From Ooceraea biroi (Eukaryota > Arthropoda > Insecta > Hymenoptera > Formicidae), in assembly GCF_003672135.1 (NCBI RefSeq), contig NC_039511.1:14596464-14660463 (forward strand): 64,000 bases of DNA. The letters are read 5' to 3'. How positions within the stretch are numbered: position 1 is the stretch's first letter; every line of letters starts with the position of its first letter. The translations under genes and the position numbers were made by a program. The notes under the pieces are model-generated. The model had not been told where the DNA came from. It did not search any database and was given only the letters and a program-made list of their open reading frames with translations. Positions 37,184 to 50,200 of the stretch are shown here, piece after piece.

Positions 37184-38797
37184 GCTTATTGAAAAGTATT
37201 TGAACGGCTACGGGAAATTTTAACAGAAACAGATTATGAATGTGACAACCGACAGCACGAGCGATTTTTCGCGCGCCGCATTTTAGCGGGCTCGTACGAA
37301 CGGTTTGAAATTAGCGACTCTTTAACGACATCTGTGCGCGCTACGATAATACAAAAAGATTCTCGACCAGGAGTCTCTGTTCCCTGAGGGTAGCCGAGAT
37401 ACTCTCGGAGCGGGGAAACGTATTCCTAATTTTAAAACAATCTGTCTATGTATGCATATTTTTCAAAACATATATTTCCATTTCGTACTTGTATTAAAAA
37501 GAACTTACATATGCGAATTTAATGATCCCCAACACACAATTGGACTTACCCTTAGCTTAATTAGAGTTTAGTGAAGCAAATATCATGATGTTATACAATT
37601 ATTATTCTAACAATATCGCTTCTTTCTTTTATGAACACACATCTACGAATGGTACATTATTTGTCGATTTACAAGAAATAACATTACACATATACAAGGC
37701 AGTCTCAATCGTTGAACTCAATTTCGATTTAACCGTTACGCATGAGAGGCATTTTTTAATTTAAAAAATGATGAGTGACAAAATTGAATTTCGAGATACG
37801 AATTGTAACGAAGTGTAAATATATAAATTTTCGCGAAATTTACAAATTCCGATTTACATCACGTTTTGAGACTAACTCACGCAGAGATAGAACGCAAGCA
37901 ATGCTTGAACTTGAGAGAAATCCATTTTCTCCATCTATTACAAATGTAATCTTCAAACTCTTTACGTGACGCGAGAAAATAATGACTATACATGCAAGAG
38001 AAGGAAAAAAAACAATAATCAGAGAGATTTATTTAATGATAAAAAGCCAAACAAATATCTGCTATATTAATACGGAATATGTACCATCTTATCTTCTTTA
38101 AGTATCATTAGTCTGTGTGCGCTTTGGATTATACACTTGTCTGTATCTTATAAGTATAAAATTTGATGGATCCGTGATCAAAATATACATAACTTATTTA
38201 GCAGTAAAAAGATGCACCGTATTTTGATTTAAAAAATTCCAATATATAAATATAAATCTATAACACATATAATATCTGTGGTCATCGTTAATTCGAGATT
38301 GTATACAGTGTTGAATTTCTGTCTCATTATAAAGCTCTGTTGTTCCAATATGTGAACATATTTTTCTTGTAGCTCGAATAAATTTTTCTGAGTCCCTCGC
38401 AAGATTTAAATAAATATTACAAAAGTTATAGGGAAGAAAGGCAGTTGCGTCCCTCTTTTTGTGTCAATTGCTACACTTACCCTATGTTTTTTTACAACTT
38501 TACATTTGATTATAATTACATCCTTGTTATTTATCTTGTCGTGTAACGTTACCGCAATTATATACATTAATTCTCGACATAAATATAAATTATTGTTACA
38601 TTAGATAGTTATATATTCTTATATATTCATTCATATAATATCGATATGGTTGAACAATTTTATTTAGTAAAATGTAGTAAAAGTAGCCCTACTTTTATCA
38701 AACGAATTTAATTGATTTCCAGTTTGTCATAATTCTAATGACGTCCATTCTAATACTTCAAAAAGAAAAGAAGAAATAGATAATTGTTTAATTATGA
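36301..38797 (-). repeat. Partial inverted copy of the duplicated segment
   Basis: Reverse complement of about 30160-32659 (DNAJC9 exons 1-3 and upstream flank). Its small differences side with copy A rather than copy B, for example AATTGCGGTAACG where B has AATTGCCTGGTAACG. It runs into forward copy B at about 38790 through an AATTATGA microhomology. With copy B it forms a palindrome with ~2.4 kb arms and a ~60 bp centre. Confidence 0.92.
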
Positions 38798-41700
38798 TAA
38801 ACTGGAAATCAATTAAATTCGTTTGATAAAAGTAGGGCTACTTTACTACATTTTACTAAATAAAATTGTTCAACATATCGATATTATATGAATGAATATA
38901 TAAGAATATATAACTATCTAATGTAACAATAATTTATATTTATGTCGAGAATTAATGTATATAATTGCCTGGTAACGTTACACGACAAGATAAATAACAA
39001 GGATGTAATTATAATCAAATGTAAAGTTGTAAAAAAAACTAGGGTAAGTGTAGCAATTGACACAAAAAGAGGGACGCAACTGCCTTTCTTCCCTATAACT
39101 TTTGTAATATTTATTTAAATCTTGCGAGGGACTCAGAAAAATTTATTCGAGCTACAAGAAAAATATGTTCACATATTGGAACAACAGAGCTTTATAATGA
39201 GACAGAAATTCAACACTGTATACAATCTCGAATTAACGATGACCACAGATATTATATGTGTTATAGATTTATATTTATATATTGGAATTTTTTAAATCAA
39301 AATACGGTGCATCTTTTTACTGCTAAATAAGTTATGTATATTTTGATCACGGATCCATCAAATTTTATACTTATAAGATACAGACAAGTGTATAATCCAA
39401 AGCGCACACAGACTAATGATACTTAAAGAAGATAAGATGGTACATATTCCGTATTAATATAGCAGATATTTGTTTGGCTTTTTATCATTAAATAAATCTC
39501 TCTGATTATTGTTTTTTTCCTTCTCTTGCATGTATAGTCATTATTTTCTCGCGTCACGTAAAGAGTTTGAAGATTACATTTGTAATAGATGGAGAAAATG
39601 GATTTCTCTCAAGTTCAAGCATTGCTTGCGTTCTATCTCTGCGTGAGTTAGTCTCAAAACGTGATGTAAATCGGAATTTGTAAATTTCGCGAAAATTTAT
39701 ATATTTACACTTCGTTACAATTCGTATCTCGAAATTCAATTTTGTCACTCATCATTTTTAAATTAAAAAATGCCTCTCATGCGTAACGGTTAAATCGAAT
39801 TGAGTTCAACGATTGAGACTGCCTTGTATATGTGTAATGTTATTTCTTGTAAATCGACAAAATAATGTACCATTCGTAGATGTGTGTTCATAAAAGAAAG
39901 AAGCGATATTGTTAGAATAATAATTGTATAACATCATGATATTTGCTTCACTAAACTCTAATTAAGCTAAGGGTAAGTCCAATTGTGTGTTGGGGATCAT
40001 TAAATTCGCATATGTAAGTTCTTTTAATACAAGTACGAAATGGAAATATATGTTTTGAAAAATATGCATACATAGACAGATTGTTTTAAAATTAGGAATA
40101 CGTTTCCCCGCTCCGAGAGTATCTCGGCTACCCTCAGGGAACAGAGACTCCTGGTCGAGAATCTTTTTGTATTATCGTAGCGCGCACAGATGTCGTTAAA
40201 GAGTCGCTAATTTCAAACCGTTCGTACGAGCCCGCTAAAATGCGGCGCGCGAAAAATCGCTCGTGCTGTCGGTTGTCACATTCATAATCTGTTTCTGTTA
40301 AAATTTCCCGTAGCCGTTCAAATACTTTTCAATAAGCATGGCGAGTTTGTTGGACCTCTGCGAGCAGTATTTCGGTGCGCGTAACTTTTACGACGTCCTG
40401 AAAATACCGAAAACCGCGAACGACAAGCAAGGTGAGCGAATGTTGATGAATGTCGATCGTATGGCGTCCTAACCTCTACAGGTGCTTCGACTATTTACTC
40501 TCGTGTCTTGTAATAACAACATGAATTATTTCTGCCAGTGAAAAAGGCCTATCACAAGCTGTCGTTACTCGTGCATCCGGATCGAGTCGAGGAAAGCATA
40601 AAGGTCGAAGCGACGGAAAAATTTAAGGTCCTCGGTAGAATACATTCCATCCTCAGTGACAGCGAGAAGCGCAAGATTTACGATGAATCCGGCCAATACG
40701 ATGAGGAGAGTGAAGATGTGGTGATGCGCAACTGGGCCGACTACTGGAGGTCTTTGTTTAAAGAGATTACCGTTGAAGATATTAATAATTATGAGAAGAC
40801 TTACAAAGGATCCGAAACGGAGATCAAGGATCTCAAAAGAGCGTACATGGACAGTAAGTTTGTCCTGTTACATTAGAATATCTTAAATGTATCTTAGAAA
40901 TGTCACCATTCCTTTTATTCGTCGATTTTCCCATCGGTTTCAAAATAATTCTGTTTTGACAAAATAATAACAAGAAAAGGTTAGCTCGTATTCTCAACTC
41001 ACGTTTATCGATAAAAGCGCCTTCAATGTGGCTTCTCAACCGATAAAGAAAATATTTTTAGGGCAAGAGATTTCTATATGTATTGAATACGATATATTAA
41101 TATATTTTTTTAAATATATTTTAGGTAAAGGAGATATGGATTACATTCTGGAAGCGGTTCCATTTACCAATTGCGATGAAGAACCAAGATTACATGCCAT
41201 AATTGAAAATCTGATAGAGACAGGCGAGGTACCGGAATACAAAGCCTTTACCAATGAAAATGCTAAGAAAAAGCAACGCAGGAAAAGAAAGGTAAAATGT
41301 TAAATACAATTTTCTTATTTGTATAAAAAGATACTAGTAGTATAAAAAGATGTGACGAAAATTAAGTGATATTTAAAATATTTTTCTCCCTTAATGTGGC
41401 TGACAAATGTTTCAGTTATTTTGTTAAATTATCTCATAACATTATATATCGAGATAAAATTATTATAAATATCGAAATAAAATTGCAGTAAAAAAAGCAA
41501 CAGCCAATTAGAATTAAATTATAGATGTGAGCGTGTAAATATTCATGATAACAAGATTTCACTGGTACAGTTTTTTCACACTTGTATGAATCCGTGGCCT
41601 TAAGTAGCTATTAGCTATATAAGTAGCGCGATTAGCAGCGCGCATTTCTAGCGCGAATTTTAAATCGTTAACACCCTCTTTATTCATGCTAAATCAGTTA

Positions 41701-44700
41701 CCTCAACAGTCTTTTAATGCCCCTCCGCGCTATTTTGAAGCTTCTCTATTTTTACTGATAGTCTATAGAGCTTGATGAGTAGAAGGTAGTAGGAGGAATG
41801 TAGGAGCATTTAGGAGGGGAAGGTCTAGTAAATAAGTAACCTACGAGTGCGGGGACTGGCCAGTCCGCGTTACAATTAGTTCGGCCGTTTGTCGTCAATC
41901 GTACCACGAAACATCCCTCTTGCGATGACGTTACATTTCGTTCTGTGAAAATTGAGGTCCTTGCGATGAATGGAAGATATTCTTTCTTTATGGCGATTAT
42001 TATTACCAGTTGAAGCGAATTATATCGTGTATTCCTCGCGTATTTCTCTTGCATGCCGATTTGAAAAAAAAATGGATAGTGCAGCGATTTTAGTGCTACT
42101 CGCCTTGTTAACCGCGTTCGTTAACGATGCCGCGGCATCGTGCAGGGAGGTGGCGAACGACGAAATGTTGGAGTACTTCTGCGAGGGTGGTTACCCCGCC
42201 GACTTGGACAGCTTACCGCCGAGGACGGAGAAATTGCGGATCACCAGGATGCCGCTTCGCAGAATAACCGCCGAGACATTTTCGCGCTTCAACAGGAATC
42301 TCATGGTATTGAGTTGCGTGCATTGCGAGATTACTGAGATTGACGCGGACGCGTTCCGAGATCTCGTCAATCTTCAGCAACTCAATTTGGAGAGCAATTA
42401 TCTGACCACCGTGAAAGCATCATGGTTCAAGGATCTGACTTACCTTACGTACCTCGATCTCAGCTATAATCACGTACGCGATATCGAAGACGACGTCTAC
42501 GAAAATCTGCGCAGCCTCGTGGACCTCAGGATCTCGGGGAATCGACTGCGATGCCTGAACTTGGACGAGATGTCACACCTAAACGAACTGAAGCGCATAT
42601 TTCTCGGCGAGAACTCCGAGTTCGCTTGCCCGCATGCGGTCAGCAAGTTCCTCAGAGATCGAAGCGTCGTTTTTGAAGAGGATCCTGAATGGAGAAAACT
42701 CGCCAATGATGTGATTCTTGTTGACGTGCCGCCGTACTATGCCGAGAAAGATCGCACTACCGCACCGGCGTACCGCGAAAGACCGCAACCTAATAGGAGG
42801 CCATCCTCGGAGGAAACGAGACACGATGTACCTCTAACGAGAAATGGAAATGGGCTCTATCCCGATCATCGATCGGAGCATACACGTATGCGTAACAGAA
42901 GACCACACATGACCACTACCATGCGACCAGCAACGCCCAAGACTCAGGACAGAATGCCCGTGCCACGAGTGGAACCGCGATATCCATCTGCAGACCCTAG
43001 AACTCCCAATGTATCAACGGAATCGTCGCATGAAGCGATGCATCATCCATACTCAACGCTGGAAACGCCGCGAGCACCGCCCGTGGAAATGGAATCGTCA
43101 TTGGAAGATATCGGAATGGCAGAAGCTGATAAATCGTCGGAAACGGAACGTACACCACCGTATACTTTAGTCCATGAAACGATAACTCGTCAGTATCCGA
43201 CTTCGTATCCAACGTATCCTCCGCATTCTCCCCCCCCTTCGCACCTTCCGCAGGCAACTTCGTATCCAACGTATCCTCCGCATTCTCCCCCCCCTTCGCA
43301 CCTTCCGCAGGCAACTTCGTATCCAACGTATCCTCCGTATTCTCCTCGTCCTTCATATCTTCCGCAGGCAACTTCGTATCCAACGTATCCTCCGCATTCT
43401 CCTCGTCCTTCGCACCTTCCGCAGGCAACTTCGTATCCAACGTATCCTCCGCATTCTCCTCGTCCTTCATATCTTCCGCATCCTTCGTATCCGACAGCGG
43501 AGGAGGATGCGGAAGTTAGAGAATCGGAATTCCTAGACCATGAAAAGGCAGCTGGTGCTGGCAAAGCATTAGAGATGGAAAACGCAGTTTATCCGCAGCA
43601 CGACGTTCGCGTTACGACGTCGTACGATCAGGAAAGAGCGGCTTATGAGTCCGGTAAAATGACACATCCACCACCCAACGATTTCGACACACGTACTTCG
43701 AGAACGTCGATGGACGCATCTACCAACGCCCCGAGCGAACATCCGGACAATCCATCCTGGATGCAGGATAAGACACGTTACGAGCAATCTCTTCATCTCA
43801 CCACAGATAACGGACAATGGATAGTAGATAATGGACCGTCCACGAATAGGCCAGATTTTCAGACAACGTATCGAGGGGGACACGATCCATATAAAATGCT
43901 CGATAGAGGATCGGATACCGATGATCCTGTTGTCGCAGCGGGTCAGGACAAGGCAGATCTATCGCAGACAACGGTACCCAACGTTGCATACGTCAGACCT
44001 TCGCTACCCCCGGGAGTGCATTCGCCTTCAACGGGCCAATTCTACCAGACGTATCACGAAACGAAAATGCCTCCACCGTTACTAATCCCGAATGAAGAAT
44101 CCGATGAGGCAACCGTGGGCGATCTTCTACTGGAGACGACAACGGACAAGCCAACCGAATGTCCAAACAATTCGGCACTGAAAATCCGACCGGACACTAT
44201 GCTAGTGATCTCCGTTATTATCGCTGTTTTTCAGCGCGTCATCGCGGAGGGATTTTAGTTCGAGCACGTTTCGTTATCGAGAGATCGGCGGGATAAATTG
44301 CGCGATATTAAAATCTGATGTTGGACCGCACGAAAGAATCTGACTGACGTTTTGTCGACGTAACGAATGCATCGAAACATCGTGTTGTTGTGCCTGGATA
44401 TGAGCGCGCATTTATATTTAGCGTTATAATTCTTCCCCATGTATCTAGCTACGTCGAGTACCTCTTTAAAGATGCCTCGTAGATCTATTAACCAGACACA
44501 CGGATATTTTAACCAGAGTGATTAAAAAGTGAAACATTCTTCTTCTTCGGAATTGAACTGTTACTTTTCGGAAGTGGCAGAACTAGCTAAATCTAATGCG
44601 TAGGTATCGTGCAACTTCCGATTGCTTTGTGCGTGAATTTTACTTTTAATTCTTAAGTTTCCTTCACTTTATTTCGTCAGTCTTCAGTTCTTTTAAGTTA

Positions 44701-44766
44701 AAAATACCTGAGAATTTCGATTTTGTAATTTTCCTTCATAAATGAACGTGAATTTATCGAACGCAC
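38790..44766 (+). repeat. Duplicated segment, copy B (forward)
   Basis: Second full forward copy of 30227-36200, continuous with unique sequence on its right side (from 44767). This makes it the copy connected to the real DNAJC9 last exon. The DNA before DNAJC9 exon 1 (38790-40337) has no gene. Confidence 0.95.
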
Positions 44767-47233
44767 GTTAAATACTACTGTTCCTGAACAAAGCTAAAGA
44801 AACTTGCTCAAGTTTGTTAGTTGCTAAACTTTATTTGCTAAGTTTATTAGTAGCGAAACTAGCATGTGTGTGTGTGCGTGCCTGCGTAATATTTCGATCG
44901 AACGCGGTTTCGCTTCTCGGAATTAATTCGGGACATAGCCATATGTTATAACGTTACGAATCGCTTGCCAAGTGGAAGAGCGCTTGGAACGCGCGGTGGA
45001 ACTTGGTGCGGCATCTCGAACCCGATTTTAATTGAAATTAACTGGTGACTAGGTCGTCACGTGGTAATGAAATAATTAGTGGTGTCATCGTTCAATCGCG
45101 CAGTCACGTATTACATAATGACCTTGCGGGATATCCAACTTGACTCTGCACAAACGCGTTAAATACATTCAGAGGCGTCACTGCTCGCAGTCAAGTTCGC
45201 GCGACAACTTCCGTCATTCTTCTTCATGCAACAGGTGCAGCTGCGCGAGAGTACAAGTCACGCCAGACGGGAAACATCTCTAGGCATCTTGCCTAGAGAT
45301 CAAGATGATATCAAGGGACCTTGAATGATCGTTGAAAGCACTCATTGTAATACGAAAAGCGCCGTTTATTGAACGGTACCATCTTTCTAAGAACCATAAG
45401 CGAGCTTAGCTTCGTGCGTTCAATTATCCGTGGGATTCCACGCTGATGACATGTCTTATTAGATATGGCTTCGCGCCAACCGTGTTCAATAGCTGTCAAT
45501 TATTTAACGCGATTTTTTTCCTGAAGTTCAGAAGTGACGCGATACATTCCGATCAATATAGACTTGAACTATGTAGCAAGGCCGTGGAAAACGTTTCTGC
45601 CTTCGATTTATTGATATATCTAATATATTAATAACTTCGGAAATATTTAGCACGTTCATCTATAAGTTCATCTATAAGTAATGTTTTATCTAGACATGTC
45701 TATGCACCACGTTACCCCTTTCTATCTATATTTAGATATTAGTAGTTCTTTAACATAGTTTCTCAAGATAATATAATTCAGGAGATAAAACACATAAGAC
45801 ATATTAAAACAGGAACATATTTCTGCAAGATAGAATGCACGATAGAAGAAATAATTGAAATAGAAAAATATTTTATCCAAATTTTTTTCCGTTATTGACA
45901 CGTCTTATTTTGGGGTAAAACTTTATTGTTTGTGTTATAATAGCAAGTATAAAATAATAATGTTATACTATAAAAAGTGATTATTTTAGGAGGAAGTATA
46001 ATGTAAGATTTATTTTATTTTTAACCGTTGACGAAACTGTTTTATTCTGCAACTCAGAATTTTGCGAAGTGTTATGCAATGTACCAGTAATATTAAACAG
46101 CCAGTTAGACGTACTTGCCAGGAATTATAAATAACGGAATTTCTTCAGTAGCGGATTATGGAGTAGGTCACGCGCAATATAAAGCGTCATCGACGCTTAT
46201 GTACTTCGAGAATGATTTAACATTGACAGCTGACTAATCAACTTTTCTGTGAAATATCTGAACTATCAACTGTAAAAACTATCAACCACAAAATACCTGA
46301 AAATAATTAAAAATTCGGAATTTGGGAAATATAAATATAAAAACGCGAAATAAATATGTAAGATTATCGTTTAAATTTATTAGAGACGGAAATGTAGCAC
46401 TCTTAATTTCTTTCAACATCCGAATTAAATTCTCTAAGAGGACAAAACCTTTGAGTGTCCACAGTTTACGTGTTGTCAACATAAATCAAAGTTTTCTGCA
46501 TTCTAGACTGCTGGCACGGTGCCCTCATTCGTCTAAGCTATGCTTATAAATAATGCATATCCGGTTACCGCGATTATCGATAAAGTCGACAGCCCTCCCC
46601 TTCTAAATTGATTTTCATCGGTCTCGAATTTACTTTTCATCATTTTTATACACCAGTCCCCCCCCCCCTCCCCCGCGCTTGACGTATTTCACGAATTTGA
46701 GACGTAGTTACGTGTGGTGCATCTTAAAAATAGAATAACGCGTAGATCGCGGTTCCGCTCTTGTTATAAGTGGGCCGTAATTAATCTCGTTAATAGGAAC
46801 GGGCTTGTGCTCCATAAACGAGCATATCTGGTCTTAAAATCTACTCCCCTCCCCGTAACAAGTCTGGATTGAATTATTAGCTAGGCTAAACACTGACTAA
46901 GCCGCTCACAGTCAGTAGGACAGTAAACAGACATTGGCTTCTGATGCCAATTGGCTTGATCAACTCCTCTGATTTCAGTGGGCCAGGGAAGCAGCGGAAG
47001 CCGAGCGTCTGGAAAAGATGTTGAAGATCGAGAACGAGGAGAACGCAGCTGCGAATGATCTTGCGCTGGTGATCCAAAATCGCAACAGGGCACGCGCCGA
47101 TCAATCGGAGAGTTTCTTCGACTCCCTGATCGACAAGTACGCGAAGGCTGAGAAATCGACGAGAAAGAAGACTTCTCCCACAAATGCCACGAAGACCACG
47201 ACGCCTACAAGGAAGACCAAAAAGAAGGCATAA
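40338..47233 (+). CDS. DNAJC9: DNAJC9-like J-domain histone H3-H4 co-chaperone, complete, four exons
   Basis: Exons 40338-40431, 40539-40853, 41125-41291 and 46979-47233 (stop TAA), all GT-AG, giving 276 residues (human DNAJC9: 260). The J-domain covers roughly residues 16-82, with HPD at 44-46. The diagnostic DNAJC9 region follows (NWADYWRSLFKEITVEDI, YEKTYKGSE, AYMDSKGDMDYILEAV). The last exon is a charged helix (WAREAAEAERLEKMLKIENE) with a Lys/Thr-rich tail ending RKTKKKA. Human DNAJC9 recruits HSP70 to histones H3-H4 in the nucleus; the same role is inferred here. The third intron (5.7 kb) hosts the LRR gene in the same orientation. An E2F consensus lies 84 bases upstream. Confidence 0.96.
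42072..44258 (+). CDS. Secreted or membrane-anchored leucine-rich-repeat protein with Pro/Tyr-rich tandem repeats (copy B)
   Basis: Single-exon frame of 728 residues from the ATG at 42072, nested in DNAJC9 intron 3. Layout: signal peptide in the first ~20 residues, Cys-flanked LRR region to about residue 210, then a low-complexity Pro/Thr/Arg/Tyr stalk. Five regular 19-residue repeats are encoded at 43199-43480, and a hydrophobic C-terminal tail ends AEGF. All five repeats are regular here (SPPPSHLPQATSYPTYPP), so this is the better reference for the protein. The LRRs suggest extracellular protein binding; no specific family name is supported. An upstream in-frame ATG at 41970 would add 34 residues and bury the signal peptide, so it is disfavoured. 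Confidence 0.9.
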   Translation: MDSAAILVLLALLTAFVNDAAASCREVANDEMLEYFCEGGYPADLDSLPPRTEKLRITRMPLRRITAETFSRFNRNLMVLSCVHCEITEIDADAFRDLVNLQQLNLESNYLTTVKASWFKDLTYLTYLDLSYNHVRDIEDDVYENLRSLVDLRISGNRLRCLNLDEMSHLNELKRIFLGENSEFACPHAVSKFLRDRSVVFEEDPEWRKLANDVILVDVPPYYAEKDRTTAPAYRERPQPNRRPSSEETRHDVPLTRNGNGLYPDHRSEHTRMRNRRPHMTTTMRPATPKTQDRMPVPRVEPRYPSADPRTPNVSTESSHEAMHHPYSTLETPRAPPVEMESSLEDIGMAEADKSSETERTPPYTLVHETITRQYPTSYPTYPPHSPPPSHLPQATSYPTYPPHSPPPSHLPQATSYPTYPPYSPRPSYLPQATSYPTYPPHSPRPSHLPQATSYPTYPPHSPRPSYLPHPSYPTAEEDAEVRESEFLDHEKAAGAGKALEMENAVYPQHDVRVTTSYDQERAAYESGKMTHPPPNDFDTRTSRTSMDASTNAPSEHPDNPSWMQDKTRYEQSLHLTTDNGQWIVDNGPSTNRPDFQTTYRGGHDPYKMLDRGSDTDDPVVAAGQDKADLSQTTVPNVAYVRPSLPPGVHSPSTGQFYQTYHETKMPPPLLIPNEESDEATVGDLLLETTTDKPTECPNNSALKIRPDTMLVISVIIAVFQRVIAEGF
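44767..46978 (+). other. Rest of DNAJC9 intron 3
   Basis: Unique, mostly AT-rich DNA without a recognisable gene. It contains a GT-rich run near 44866-44880, a hairpin at 45276-45300 and a poly-C/CCCT tract at 46656-46674. Confidence 0.6.
45276..45300. other. Perfect 11 bp hairpin in DNAJC9 intron 3
   Basis: ATCTCTAGGCA and TGCCTAGAGAT separated by TCT. Function unknown. Confidence 0.5.
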
Positions 47234-50200
47234 ATATAAGATAAGCGTTAAATTCTGCGTATCTGCTGTGTCTACGAAAGTATCAACTTCATGTAACTTA
47301 AATCATAAAATGCGGTCTCACTGTAGACTCTTCATGACGAATGGTTGTGTTGAATTTTCCGCAAGGTAATTAAATATGGCTTTTACAACGTATTATCGAA
47401 TTAAACGAATTAATCTACATGTCTCGATGTGCGTCAATTAACTCTGCAATTATATACATGTATATTAAGACCTTATATTGGAAACATTTTTCTAATATAA
47501 GTATGCACAAGATAAACTTGTACACTTATTTTACATAAAAGCAGATGTCATGTTAATCGTACGATAAATTAATCCTTATTTAATAAGCTCACTCCTGTAC
47601 TTAGTTTAGATTTTAAGATATGATAGAAATATAGAATCTTTTTTTAAATTTATTTTTATAATTTCATTAATTTTTCCTACTTTGCCTACCTCAGTTGCAG
47701 GAATAAAGACAATATTTCAATTAATATTTCAATTAATTTTATTAATTATATCGAAGCTTATTTTCGTTCTCTGTTAAATTATGCTACCTGAAGGTAAAGT
47801 CAATATTTGCGATCGATTCGTACTACTTGAAAATAAAACCGTCCAAGCCATCGTTGAATCGTACTACTTTACTTTTTAGACGATAGTAGAGGCCCGTAGC
47901 GAAATATTCTCGAACCAACAAGGAATTTAGAATTAATTGCTAATTGCTATCATTAAGGCACTTTGCAATTCATTTAACAAGTTCTTAGCGCCTCTAAAAT
48001 GATAACTTACTACTCCGTTTCGGATAGCTATTTTCTACGTGTCGATTTTTATTATAAGATTTATATTATCGCGAGAAAGCGTCCTGACGAACAGGACCGC
48101 TTAACCAATTAGTTCCACGAAACTCCGCTACGAGCCTCTACTGTCATCTTCGTGTTTCTTGAAATTAGAATCTATCAATGTAAGTCAAGATAAAAATACA
48201 TAAATTCGATAATTAATTATATTTTTATAATAAATAACATTATTTCTCATTTCCTGGTGTGATATATGTATAGGTATGATATATTACATTAACAAATAAT
48301 AAATCGATACAGTTGTCGAAAAATTAAATTTTAAATATTTTATGATCTATATATTATCAATATAAAAAATAAATTCATAAAGTTTTATAAAGCACGATGA
48401 CGAAATATGCGAGAGGAAGAAAACAGCTATAATTTAAAGATAAAATCTAGATATGAAACGTCTGTGGCGGTTTTTAATTTGTAGCGGTTCTGTATGAATT
48501 TTAATTAAAGTATAAGCACGCACATCTTGCTTGGCTCTTTATTGTGATTTTATATATATCTAGATATGAATTTTTATATCAATTTAAAATTTTTAATTAA
48601 ACATAAAGGTTTATATATTAGAATATATATTAGAATAATAATAAAGTATATTATATCTATAAATCATATATTTAATAGATTAATAGAATTATTAAAAATA
48701 ATTAAAACTGCATTTGCAATACATTCATGTATGCAAATCTTTTAATAATCTAGATAGGATTATCATATTAGTATACATGTCAATTAGCATCATAGTCATC
48801 AACAAGCATAAACAGTTAAACATGCCAATTATACTATTATCTAGTCTGAAAGAAAAAAAGGAAGATGAAAGAGAGAAGACGCAGAAATAGTAAAGTACAC
48901 AAAGAAATGTATAGAGTCTTGCCAAAATGTTTACCCTTTCACTTTGGCAAATTTCGATTTCAGTGGTGCTTTTCAATTGGTGTTGGTAGAGATGGTATGT
49001 ACACTAAGCATCATGAGCGGCCGCCTCGTACGGTCAGTCTCGTGTTACGTCTGGTCTGGCTGGTGCGACAACACGGCACACATCGGGTGACACAATTTCC
49101 AACGCAAAACATTGAACGACATCTTCCCTTTCGCGGCATTTTGCATATCGATACACGTGGCATCCGCCATCCGCTTCGACGCGTAAAAATGCTTTAATCC
49201 TCGCCGTACGTTTTTATCCCGCACAATCCGAGTAACGTAGACTTGAATGTTTAAATAACGCTGGATAGCATGTGTAAATACCCGTCTCTTTAATTTACGG
49301 GAGCGAGCGAGGCAAAAGTCCGCGCCCTGAAACTTTTCGATACGTTTGATTGGGACACCCGTTATGCGAGATCGGCGCATACTTTGACGGAATCACGTAT
49401 GGGGCAACCGTCTTATTATGGATATGTGGTGCAAACATAGGTAGCAAAGTGTAAACCACTATTATTATTAACCAGACGCAGGGACAGGATATCGGATTTG
49501 AGCTCGCCGCGGAACTCAATGACTTGGCGCGGCCCAAGAGCATAATTTTTTTTTAAACACCACTTACATCGCGAAGGTAAGCAGCCTTTTGGGTACGTTA
49601 GGGATTACCATAAATTATTACATAAAGATTAACGCACGCGGAACGTATTCGTAATCGAAACAACGAAGCAACGTTGACGAAGTCATTGGAACAAATTCAA
49701 AATAAAGTGCAAATATAAAATGACGTTTAACATTTAGTGAAATATCTTTTGTTTACTTTGCTTCGTAAATTTATACGTTATTTTCTATCTCGCGTGTGTT
49801 GCACGCAAAGATATTTTATATTTGATATTAATCGAGAATATTGTAAATATGGAGACTGGCATTTAACGTTAATTAAGAATTCTAATTAATTAATAAGGAA
49901 TTCTAATTATTGAGGAATATAAAAATATGTAAAACACTAATATTCTACTTCGTAATAACGGAAAATGATTAGAAGAAACGAGACGTAAATCATCACAACG
50001 TGAATACGCGTTGAATAATATTTCTTTGTCACGTATTATTGTTTAACCACTCGCGTGGAAAATACGTAATCGCTCGTGACACTCTAGGCAATGGTCGTCG
50101 CAGAACTATAACTTACTTCCGTTTGCAGCCGCACCGTCCCTGGGACCAAGCATATTGGCGGTTGGCATCTCATTAAGTACGTGGAAAAAATAGAAGACGG

